Assembly (NCBI GenBank): GCA_027323595.1 | Contig: DAHWBL010000432.1 | Span: 1-8,684, forward strand | Direction of reading: 5' to 3' | Length of the DNA stretch: 8,684 nt | From: Acetobacteraceae bacterium | Lineage (GTDB): Bacteria; Pseudomonadota; Alphaproteobacteria; Acetobacterales; Acetobacteraceae | Part shown: piece after piece, positions 1-5,653 of the stretch | How the letters are laid out: each line of letters opens with the position of its first letter | How positions within the stretch are numbered: position 1 is the stretch's first letter | Program-made: the position numbers and the translations under genes | Notes under the pieces: model-generated | The model's database searches: none | Seen by the model: the letters and a program-made list of their open reading frames with translations, nothing else | What the model was told of the DNA's origin: nothing

Positions 1-1
1 G

Positions 2-1558
2 GCGCGCGATGTCGCGGTCAATCATTCGGTGTCGACCGGCAATGAGGCCGATCTTGGGCTTGCCGACTTCATCGAATATTTCACTGACGATGCCGACACC
101 AGCGCGATCGTGCTGTATGTGGAGCAGGTGCGCGACCCCGCGCGTTTCCTCGCCGCGGCGGCGCGCGCGGCGGCGGCGGGCAAGCCGGTGCTGATGATGC
201 ATCCTGGCCGTGGTGACCGCGCGCGCGCGGCCGTGCAGTCCCACACCGGGGCGCTGGCCGGCGATTACGCGGTGATGGCGACCCAGGCCGGCCATGCCGG
301 GGTGGCGGTGGTGGACACCATGGATGAGCTGGTGGACGCCGCCGAGCTGCTGGCGCGCTACCCCGCGCCGCCGGCGCGCGGCCCTGGCGTGCTGACCTTC
401 TCGGGCGCGTTTTGTGCCATCGCCAATGATTTCTGCGAAGCGATCGGGCTTGATCTGCCGGGCCTGTCGGATGCCTCGGTGGCCACCCTGGCGGCGCGGC
501 TGCCGCCCTTCGCGCCGCCGCGCAACCCGCTCGATCTCACCACCCAGCCGGTGTTCGAGCCCGAGCTGGTGGAGTTCGGCGCGCGGGTGCTGCTCGCCGA
601 TCCGGGGCTGGGCGGGCTCGTGATCTCGATCGCGTCGAGCACGCCGCGCCTCGCGATGGCCTATCTGCGCGGGGTGATCGCGGCGCGCGACAATTCCGAC
701 CGGCCGGTGATCTTTTCGCTGTTGGGCGACCGCGCGCCGCTGGCCGACGAGTTCATGGCGCTGGCGCGCCAGCAGCGGGTGATCCTGTCGCGCTCGGTGG
801 ATCGCTCGCTGCGCGCGGTGTCGGTGGCGACCCGGCGGGCGCGGGCGCTCGCGCGTGCCGCCCGGGCGGGCGGGCAGGCGGGGGTGGCGGATGTGGGCGA
901 GATCGGGCCCGGCGCGCTGGCGGAGTGGCGGGGCAAGGAAATTCTGGCCCGGCTGGGCATCGCAAGCCCCGCGCACGCGCTGGTCGGCGATGTGGAGGCG
1001 GCGGTGGCGGCGGCGGCGCGCTTTGGCGGCAAGGTGGCGCTGAAGGCGCAGTCCGCGGCGCTCGCGCACTAGACCGAGGCCGGCGCGGTGATGCTGGGGC
1101 TCGCCGACGCGGCCGCGATCCGCGCCGCCTGGGCCAGGCTGATGGACAATGTGGCCGCCCACAGCCCCGGCCTGGTGCTGGACGGGGTGCTGGTGGAGGC
1201 GATGGCGCCGCGCGGGGTGGAGCTGGTGCTGGGGGCGCGGCGCGATCCGCACTGGGGGCCGGTGGTGCTGGTGGGGATCGGCGGGATCGCGATCGAGGCG
1301 CTGGGCGATGTGCGGCTGCTGCCGTGCGATCTGGCCGCGGCCGACATCGTCGCCGAGCTTCGCCTTCTGCGCGCCGCCCGGCTGCTGGAGGGGTTCCGTG
1401 GCATGAAGGCGGTGAATCTGGACGCGGTGGCCGCCGCGGTGGGCGCGGTCGGGCGGCTGATGCTGGGCCGGCCCGAGATCGCCGAGATCGACATCAATCC
1501 GCTGCTGGCCACCGATGCCGGCGTGCTGGCGCTGGATGCGCTGATCGTGGGGAGCTGA
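2..1558 (+). pseudogene. acetate--CoA ligase family protein (ADP-forming acyl-CoA synthetase), 5'-truncated by window, interrupted by amber stop
   Basis: The frame is open from the window edge (A-R-D-V-A-V-N-H-S before the GTG at 29), so the N-terminal CoA-binding domain lies outside the window. What remains is the succinyl-CoA-ligase-like domain, with the phosphohistidine-type motif Q-S-H-T-G-A-L-A-G (His codon 242-244), followed by the start of an ATP-grasp domain (E-W-R-G-K-E-I-L-A-R-L-G-I, from about 922). The frame stops at TAG 1070-1072. After it the same frame continues to TGA at 1556-1558 as T-E-A-G-A-V ... V-G-I-G-G-I-A-I-E ... E-I-D-I-N-P-L-L, the normal second half of ATP-grasp. 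The family interconverts acyl-CoA + ADP + Pi and acid + CoA + ATP in the cytosol. The break falls inside the ATP-grasp domain, not at the alpha/beta boundary that is split in archaeal enzymes. There is no frameshift or other damage, so the lesion is recent, a sequencing error, or read through. The family call is firm; the substrate is unknown. Confidence 0.85.
1070..1072 (+). other. In-frame amber (TAG) codon replacing the expected conserved Lys in the ATP-grasp motif
   Basis: The codons read CAC TAG ACC GAG GCC GGC. Intact homologues normally have H-K-T/S-E/D-x-G-G/A-V here, so a single AAG-to-TAG change explains the stop. A GAGG at 1076-1079 lies 8 nt before a GTG (1088) and 11 nt before an ATG (1091), so reinitiation of a C-terminal fragment is conceivable. 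The motif expectation comes from knowledge of the family; the codon itself is directly visible. Confidence 0.85.
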
Positions 1559-1598
1559 TCAGCCGGCGCTGATTGTGGGGGAGCTGATCAGCCGGCGC
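1542..1598. repeat. 28/29-bp imperfect tandem duplication spanning the two convergent stop codons
   Basis: Copy 1 (1542-1569) and copy 2 (1570-1598) directly abut. They differ by one C-to-T change and one extra G in the G run. Each copy contains the palindrome GCTGATCAGC (1554-1563 and 1583-1592), whose centre TGATCA is a back-to-back pair of stops: TGA for the + gene and TCA (TGA on -) for the - gene. The ligase gene uses the stop in copy 1 and the glycosyltransferase uses the stop in copy 2. The ancestral single copy therefore probably had the two genes ending on adjacent codons, later separated by the duplication. Confidence 0.8.
1562..1596. terminator. Possible bidirectional hairpin between convergent genes
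   Basis: GCCGGC (1562-1567) plus TGAT (1570-1573) can pair with ATCA (1587-1590) plus GCCGGC (1591-1596), with a 2-nt bulge and a 13-nt loop. It sits exactly between the stop codons of two convergent genes. There is no T tract on either side, so it is not a classical rho-independent terminator. It may simply be a by-product of duplicating a palindromic unit. Confidence 0.25.
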
Positions 1599-2673
1599 GC
1601 AGCGCCTCCAGCCGGTCGATCATCGCGGGCAGCGAGAAATGCGCCGCCACCCGTGCGCGCCCGGCCTCGGCGAGGCGGGCGCGCAGCGTCGCGTCGCCGG
1701 CCAGCCGCACCAGCGTCGCGGCGGCTTCGTCGATGTCGTCGGGGTCGAAAATGAGGGCGGCGTCCCCGGCGACCTCGGCGAGGCCGCCGCGCATCGAGCA
1801 GGCCAGCGCCGCGCCGCACGCCATCGCCTCCAGCGCGGCGAGGCCGAACGGCTCCTCCCAGCGGCTGGGCACCACCGCGATCGCGGCCTCGGCGAGGGCG
1901 GCGAGCACCTGGTCGTGCGGCAGATAGCCGCGCAGCTCCACCCCCGCGGCTGCGGCCCGCGGGCGCAGTGCCGCGATGAAGCCGGTTTCGCGACCGTGCG
2001 CGGTGAAGCCGTCGCCCCCGATGATCGCCGCGCGCCAGCCCGGCAGCGCGGGCAGCGCGCGCGCGCAGGCGGCGACGAAGGCGTCGGGCGCCTTCTGCGG
2101 CACCACCCTTCCGGCGAACAGGATCAGCTTCGCGCGCGCCTCGGGGGGGGTGAGCGCGGGCAGCTCGGCCGGGTCGATCGCGTTGGCGATCACCAGCGGG
2201 TCGGCGGGCGGGTGGTCGATGCCGTCGAGCAGGGCGGCGCGCAGATGGGCGGAGACGCAGACCACGTGGGCCATGCGCGCCAGCAGCCGCCGCCGCTGCG
2301 CCGGCGAGCGCGCGGTGCGCATGGCGCGCGGGTCGTTGTGCAGGAACAGGGTGATCGGGCGGGCGGGGAACAGATAGGACAGGAACAGCGCCAGCTCGGG
2401 CTTGTTGTGCAGCTCGATCGGGCCGGGCGGCAGGCGGGCCAGCAGGGCGGCGACGCCGAGCGCGTAGGACCAGACCTGGGAGGGGAAGCGGCGCACCGGC
2501 ACGGCGCGGAAATCGATCCCGGTGAAGCGCGGGCCGGGCGTGTCGGGGCCGATCACCAGCACCGGCGAGCGGCTGGCGGCGGCGATGCGGCGCACCACCA
2601 TGGAAACCGCGCCGGCGCGGCCGGGGCCGAACCCCTCCTTGTGGGGCAGGATGATGGGAATTGACGGGCGCAT
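1588..2673 (-). CDS. Glycosyltransferase family 4 (GT4, GT-B fold)
   Basis: This is a 361-residue protein, the usual length for GT4, which transfers a sugar from a nucleotide-sugar donor to a growing surface glycan at the inner face of the cytoplasmic membrane. The N-terminal acceptor half carries the glycine-rich G-P-G-R-A-G-A-V-S loop (about residues 16-24). The C-terminal donor half opens with L-I-L-F-A-G-R-V-V-P-Q-K (183-194) and holds the retaining-GT4 E-x7-E motif, E274-P-F-G-L-A-A-L-E282, followed by A-M-A-C-G. No signal peptide or membrane helix is seen. The start is the ATG at 2671-2673; no strong Shine-Dalgarno sequence lies upstream, but a GGGCGATAG element ends 11 nt before it. 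It diverges from a GT9 gene with a 72-bp gap and converges with the ligase gene. The coding strand has an eight-C tract (2143-2150) in the interdomain region. Family is secure; donor and acceptor cannot be read from the sequence. Confidence 0.92.
   Translation of the reverse strand: MRPSIPIILPHKEGFGPGRAGAVSMVVRRIAAASRSPVLVIGPDTPGPRFTGIDFRAVPVRRFPSQVWSYALGVAALLARLPPGPIELHNKPELALFLSYLFPARPITLFLHNDPRAMRTARSPAQRRRLLARMAHVVCVSAHLRAALLDGIDHPPADPLVIANAIDPAELPALTPPEARAKLILFAGRVVPQKAPDAFVAACARALPALPGWRAAIIGGDGFTAHGRETGFIAALRPRAAAAGVELRGYLPHDQVLAALAEAAIAVVPSRWEEPFGLAALEAMACGAALACSMRGGLAEVAGDAALIFDPDDIDEAAATLVRLAGDATLRARLAEAGRARVAAHFSLPAMIDRLEALRAG
2143..2150 (-). repeat. C8 homopolymer tract inside the GT4 coding sequence (G8 on + strand)
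   Basis: The coding strand reads ACC CCC CCC GAG for Thr175-Pro-Pro-Glu178, just before the donor-binding domain. It is the longest mononucleotide run noticed in the window. A gain or loss of one C would frameshift the protein at its midpoint and remove the E-x7-E active site. As given, the tract is in frame (gene ON). Confidence 0.6.
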
Positions 2674-2684
2674 GGATGCACGCT

Positions 2685-2738
2685 CTATCGCCCGGCGGCC
2701 GGCTCTGCCATAGCGCTGGCGTCAGATTTGGGCGATAG
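2685..2738. promoter_or_regulatory. Divergent intergenic region with inverted CTATCGCCC / GGGCGATAG arms
   Basis: A perfect 9-bp inverted repeat has arms at 2685-2693 and 2730-2738, 36 nt apart, within the 72-bp gap between the divergent GT4 and GT9 starts. Because the genes diverge, each start codon is preceded by the same GGGCGATAG in the same orientation: 11 nt upstream of the GT4 ATG and 7 nt upstream of the GT9 ATG. It could be an operator pair, a shared leader element or an unusual ribosome-binding region. No convincing -35/-10 pair was found here. Confidence 0.4.
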
Positions 2739-2745
2739 CGGCGCG

Positions 2746-3657
2746 ATGCGTGAGATTCTGATCATCCGACTCGGGGCGCTGGGCGATTTCATCGAGAGTT
2801 TCCCCGCCTTCGCCGCCATCCGCGCGGCGCACCCCCGCGCACGGATCACGCTGCTGACCACCCGTCCGTTCGAGGCGATCGCCCGCGCCGCGCCCTGGTT
2901 CGACGCGGTGCGGATCGATGGACGGCCGAAAATCTGGAACCTGATCGGCGTGTGGCGCACCGCGCGGGCGCTGCGTGGCTTTGATTACGTGTTCGATCTG
3001 CAGACCTCGGGGCGCTCGGCGCGCTATTTCATTCTGGCCGGCAAGCCGGGCTGGTCGGGCATCGCGGCTGGCTGTTCGCACCCGCACGCCAATCTGGACC
3101 GCAACCGGATGCACACCATCGAGCGCCAGCAGGACCAGCTTCGCGCCGCGGGAATCCGCCAGTTTCCGCCGGCCGAGCGCGCCTGGCTGGCGGCGTTGGG
3201 CAGCACGCTCGGGGTGGTGAAACCCTTCGCGCTGCTGGTGCCGGGTGCCGCGAAGGACCCGCGCAAGCGCTGGCCGGCGGCCAATTTCGGCGCGCTCGCC
3301 GGCGTGCTCGCCGGGCGTGGGCTGACCCCGGTGGTGATCGGCGGTGCCCAGGAAGGCCGCGCGGCGTCGGTGATCCTGCAGGCCTGCGCCAGCGCCATCG
3401 ATCTGACCGGGCGGACCTCGATCCCGGATCTGGCGGCGCTGGGCGAGGCGGCGACGCTGGCGGTGGGCGGCGACACCGGGCCGATGCACGTGTTCGCCGC
3501 GATGGGCGCGCCGAGCCTGGTGCTGTTCTCCGCCGCCGGGGTGCCCGCGCAGGCGGCGCCGCGCGGGCCGGGCGGGGCGTTCGCGCGCTATGTGCAGGTG
3601 GCCAATCTGGATCTGCTGCCGGTCGACCAGGTGGTGGCGGCGCTGCCGCGCGCATGA
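2746..3657 (+). CDS. Glycosyltransferase family 9 (ADP-heptose:LPS heptosyltransferase-like)
   Basis: The product is 303 residues and inverting GT9-like; family members add heptose or related sugars to the LPS inner core or other surface glycans in the cytoplasm. It begins M-R-E-I-L-I-I-R-L-G-A-L-G-D, the classic GT9 N-terminus with the acceptor-loop G-D. It also has L-V-P-G-A-A-K-D-P-R-K-R-W-P (about 164-177) and the donor-binding motif G-G-D-T-G-P-M-H (241-248), then A-A-M-G-A-P. The ATG at 2746 is preferred over an in-frame TTG at 2728 because homologues start at M-R-x-I-L-I-I-R. The protein is somewhat short compared with WaaC/WaaF (about 320-350), so the exact sugar is uncertain and no waa name is assigned. 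It is followed with a 4-bp overlap by an FkbM methyltransferase, which suggests one transcript and coupled translation. Confidence 0.92.
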   Translation: MREILIIRLGALGDFIESFPAFAAIRAAHPRARITLLTTRPFEAIARAAPWFDAVRIDGRPKIWNLIGVWRTARALRGFDYVFDLQTSGRSARYFILAGKPGWSGIAAGCSHPHANLDRNRMHTIERQQDQLRAAGIRQFPPAERAWLAALGSTLGVVKPFALLVPGAAKDPRKRWPAANFGALAGVLAGRGLTPVVIGGAQEGRAASVILQACASAIDLTGRTSIPDLAALGEAATLAVGGDTGPMHVFAAMGAPSLVLFSAAGVPAQAAPRGPGGAFARYVQVANLDLLPVDQVVAALPRA

Positions 3658-4406
3658 GCAAGGCGGTGCGCGGGGCGGTCCGGCGGGTGAAGCGCAAGCC
3701 GCGCCTGTGGCTCGCCGGGCTGCTGCTCGGACGGCGCTATCAGGTGATCCGCGCGCGGCCGGGGATCGTCGCGTTTTTGCGGTCGCGGCGGATCGACCTG
3801 GTGATCGATGTGGGCGCCAATGAGGGGCAGTTCGCGGCGATGCTGCGCGCCGGCGGTTATGACGGGGAGATTCTGTCGCTGGAGCCGGTGGCGGCGGTGT
3901 TCGAGCGGCTGGCGGCGCGCGCGGCGGGCGATCCGCGGTGGCAGGTGCGCCAGTGCGGGGCGGGCGCGCGCGCCGGCAGCGCGCGGATCGGGGTGGCGGC
4001 GAGCAGCGTGTTCAGCTCGATCAACCCCACCACCGCGGCGGCGGACGCGTTCGAGGCGAAATCCCGCGCGGTTCGCCATGAGACCATCCAGATCGTGGCG
4101 CTGGATGAATTATGCGCCGGGATGGACGGCAATATCTTCGTCAAGATCGACACCCAGGGCTATGAGGCGCAGGTGGTGGCCGGCGCGGGCGCGCTGCTTG
4201 GCCGGGCGCGCGGGGTGCAGCTGGAGCTGCCCTGTATTCATCTGTACGAGGGTGGCTGGTCGATCGCCGAGGCGATGGCGGCGATGCAGGCGCTGGGCTT
4301 CGCGCTGTGCCAGGCCGAGCCGGTGAATTTCTCCAAGGTCGATCCGGTGGCGCTGGTGGAGCTGGATTGCCTGTTCGGTCGGGCGGATCAGAGCAGCTCG
4401 GCATAG
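3654..4406 (+). CDS. FkbM family SAM-dependent methyltransferase
   Basis: The product is 250 residues. FkbM enzymes O-methylate hydroxyl groups, often on sugars of surface polysaccharides. SAM-binding motif I is V-I-D-V-G-A-N-E-G-Q-F (50-60). The acidic residue that usually holds the ribose is in S-L-E-P-V (E77), and the family signature F-V-K-I-D-T-Q-G-Y-E lies at 162-171. The first 30 residues are basic with a short hydrophobic stretch, not a convincing signal peptide. The start codon is within ATGA (3654-3657), overlapping the stop of the GT9 gene, which indicates translational coupling; there is no clear separate Shine-Dalgarno sequence. The gene ends with TAG at 4404-4406, inside the 3' end of the convergent GT4 gene. 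Its job is probably to methylate a sugar in the glycan built by the neighbouring transferases, an inference from context. Confidence 0.92.
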   Translation: MSKAVRGAVRRVKRKPRLWLAGLLLGRRYQVIRARPGIVAFLRSRRIDLVIDVGANEGQFAAMLRAGGYDGEILSLEPVAAVFERLAARAAGDPRWQVRQCGAGARAGSARIGVAASSVFSSINPTTAAADAFEAKSRAVRHETIQIVALDELCAGMDGNIFVKIDTQGYEAQVVAGAGALLGRARGVQLELPCIHLYEGGWSIAEAMAAMQALGFALCQAEPVNFSKVDPVALVELDCLFGRADQSSSA

Positions 4407-5533
4407 ACCGCGATGGTGGCGTCCTGCATGGCGCGCACGGTGTAGTGGGCGACCACCCAGTCGCGGGCGCGGATGCCCGCGGCGAGGCGTTCGCCGGGCG
4501 GCAGTTCGAGCAGCGCGTCGAGCCGGGCGGCGAGCGCGGCGGGGTCGCCGGGGGGCACCCGCCAGCCGGTCTCACCTTCGCGGATGGTTTCGGCGGCGCC
4601 GCCATGGTCGGTGGCGACGACCAGGCAGCGCATCGCCTGCGCCTCGATGACGGTGCGGCCGAACGCCTCGGGCTCGATCGCGGCGGAGACCACCACGTCG
4701 GCGATCTGCATGGCGGCGGGCATGTCGGCGCAATGGCCGGCGAAGCGGACGCGGTGGGCGATGCCGAGCTCGGATGCCAGCGCTTCGAGGCGGCGGCCGA
4801 AGCGGTCGGCGGGTTTGGCGTCGCCGACCAGCACCGCGAGCGCGCTGTCGTGGCGCATCAGCGCGAGCGCGCGCAGCAGCACGTCCTGGCCCTTGCGCGG
4901 GGAGAGCCGGGCGGGCAGCAGCAGCACCGGCGCGCCGTCGGGCACCCGCCAGGCGGCGGCGAGGCGGGTGATGCGCTCGGGCGCGATGGCGTCGGGGTCG
5001 AAGCTCACCGGGTCCACCCCGCGGGGGATGACGCGCAGCCGCTCGGGGCCGACGCCGTGGCGCTGGGCGACGTGGTCGGCGGTGAAATGGCTGTTGGCGA
5101 TGACCCGCGCGCCGCGTGCCATGATGGAGTTGTACCAGTGCTTGCCGGGGAAATCCTCGCGGTAGAGCCCGTGATAGGTGGTGACGAAGGGCACCCCCGC
5201 GCGGCGGGCGGCGAGCCACGCGGACCAGGCAGGCGCGCGCGAGCGGGCATGCACCAGCCGCACCGCGTGGGCGGTGATGAGCGCATGCAGGCGGGCGGCG
5301 TTGCGCCAGATGGTCCAGGGGTTTTTGCTGGTCAGATCGAGGGTGAACAGCTGGGCGCCGGCATGTTCGAAGCGCGGCAGCAGCCGCCCGCCGGCGGAGG
5401 CGACCAGCGCGCGGCCGCCGGCGCGGCGGATCGCCGTTGTGATTTCGAGTGCGGAACGTTCAACCCCGCCGCCATCGAGCGCGGGCAGCACTTGCAGGAT
5501 CGCCGGGCCTTGCGCGCCATCGTCATCGGGCAT
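4388..5533 (-). CDS. Glycosyltransferase family 4 (GT4)
   Basis: This is a 381-residue GT-B glycosyltransferase of the RfaB/WaaG-like GT4 group. It has the acceptor-domain G-G-G-V-E-R-S loop (21-27), T-T-Y-H-G-L-Y (118-124), the linker N-S-H-F-T-A (147-152), the phosphate-contact segment P-A-R-L-S-P-R-K-G-Q-D (207-217) and the E-x7-E motif E289-A-F-G-R-T-V-I-E297. H-G-G-A-A-E-T-I-R-E-G-E-T-G (310-323) is the usual GT4 C-terminal stretch. The start is the ATG at 5531-5533; upstream DNA is C-rich on this strand and shows no good Shine-Dalgarno sequence. The stop (4388-4390) lies 19 bp inside the convergent FkbM gene, so the two genes share their 3' ends. It probably works on the same glycan as the other transferases; donor and linkage are unknown. 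It is clearly divergent from the other GT4 protein here, so not a recent duplicate. Confidence 0.92.
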   Translation of the reverse strand: MPDDDGAQGPAILQVLPALDGGGVERSALEITTAIRRAGGRALVASAGGRLLPRFEHAGAQLFTLDLTSKNPWTIWRNAARLHALITAHAVRLVHARSRAPAWSAWLAARRAGVPFVTTYHGLYREDFPGKHWYNSIMARGARVIANSHFTADHVAQRHGVGPERLRVIPRGVDPVSFDPDAIAPERITRLAAAWRVPDGAPVLLLPARLSPRKGQDVLLRALALMRHDSALAVLVGDAKPADRFGRRLEALASELGIAHRVRFAGHCADMPAAMQIADVVVSAAIEPEAFGRTVIEAQAMRCLVVATDHGGAAETIREGETGWRVPPGDPAALAARLDALLELPPGERLAAGIRARDWVVAHYTVRAMQDATIAVYAELL

Positions 5534-5577
5534 GGGCGGGGGTTTAGAGCGGCGTCGGTGGGTTGACCAGCGGTGGC

Positions 5578-5598
5578 GGGGGGTGGGTGTGGGTAGGG
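5578..5598 (+). other. G-quadruplex-forming motif
   Basis: Four G runs of at least three (5578-5583, 5585-5587, 5591-5593, 5596-5598) are separated by loops of 1, 3 and 2 nt, which fits the strict G3+N1-7 pattern with very short loops. It lies on the non-template strand 55-75 nt upstream of the GGDEF-EAL start. Folding is not shown, and in GC-rich DNA such motifs also occur by chance. Confidence 0.55.
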
Positions 5599-5643
5599 AT
5601 TTGTTAACCGCTGCCTCGTAGACCGGGATTCAGCACGGATCAT

Positions 5644-5647
5644 GAGG
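5644..5647 (+). promoter_or_regulatory. Shine-Dalgarno GAGG favouring the ATG at 5654
   Basis: GAGG lies 6 nt upstream of ATG 5654 and within the codons that would be used if translation began at ATG 5642. This decides the start in favour of 5654. Confidence 0.5.
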
Positions 5648-5653
5648 CGCGCG

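Larger units (their letters stand above)
5534..5653. promoter_or_regulatory. Divergent intergenic region between GT4 and the GGDEF-EAL gene
   Basis: These 120 bp must hold the 5' signals for both flanking genes. Visible items are a TTGACC (5563-5568) that lacks a partner -10 at normal spacing, a very G-rich stretch (5578-5598), a GTTAAC palindrome (5603-5608) and a GATTC (GANTC, CcrM-type) site at 5627-5631. No promoter can be called with confidence. Confidence 0.4.

Noticed and set aside
1070..1072. Genome-wide recoding of TAG, or pyrrolysine/selenocysteine insertion
   Set aside because: Another gene here (FkbM) appears to stop at TAG and hits a second TAG soon after, the expected residue is an ordinary lysine, and no insertion element is evident.
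1088..1558. Treating the region after the TAG as an independent small gene
   Set aside because: It is the same frame and direct continuation of the ATP-grasp domain. It starts mid-domain, so it is a fragment of the interrupted gene rather than a separate beta-subunit gene.
1639..2664. 341-codon plus-strand open frame opposite the first GT4 gene
   Set aside because: R/G/Q/H-rich shadow of a well-supported GT4 gene, with no domain resemblance.
2728..2745. TTG start giving a GT9 protein longer by six residues
   Set aside because: The family N-terminus M-R-x-I-L-I-I-R begins at ATG 2746, and the TTG lies at the edge of the GGGCGATAG arm with no ribosome-binding site.
2754..2772. GANTC sites (2754-2758, 2768-2772) as CcrM/GcrA control of the GT9 gene
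   Set aside because: GANTC occurs at several other places in the window, including inside coding regions, so these sites alone are not informative.
4307..5566. 419-codon plus-strand open frame opposite the second GT4 gene
   Set aside because: Low-complexity G/A/R/H-rich translation lying antisense to a clear glycosyltransferase; a composition shadow.
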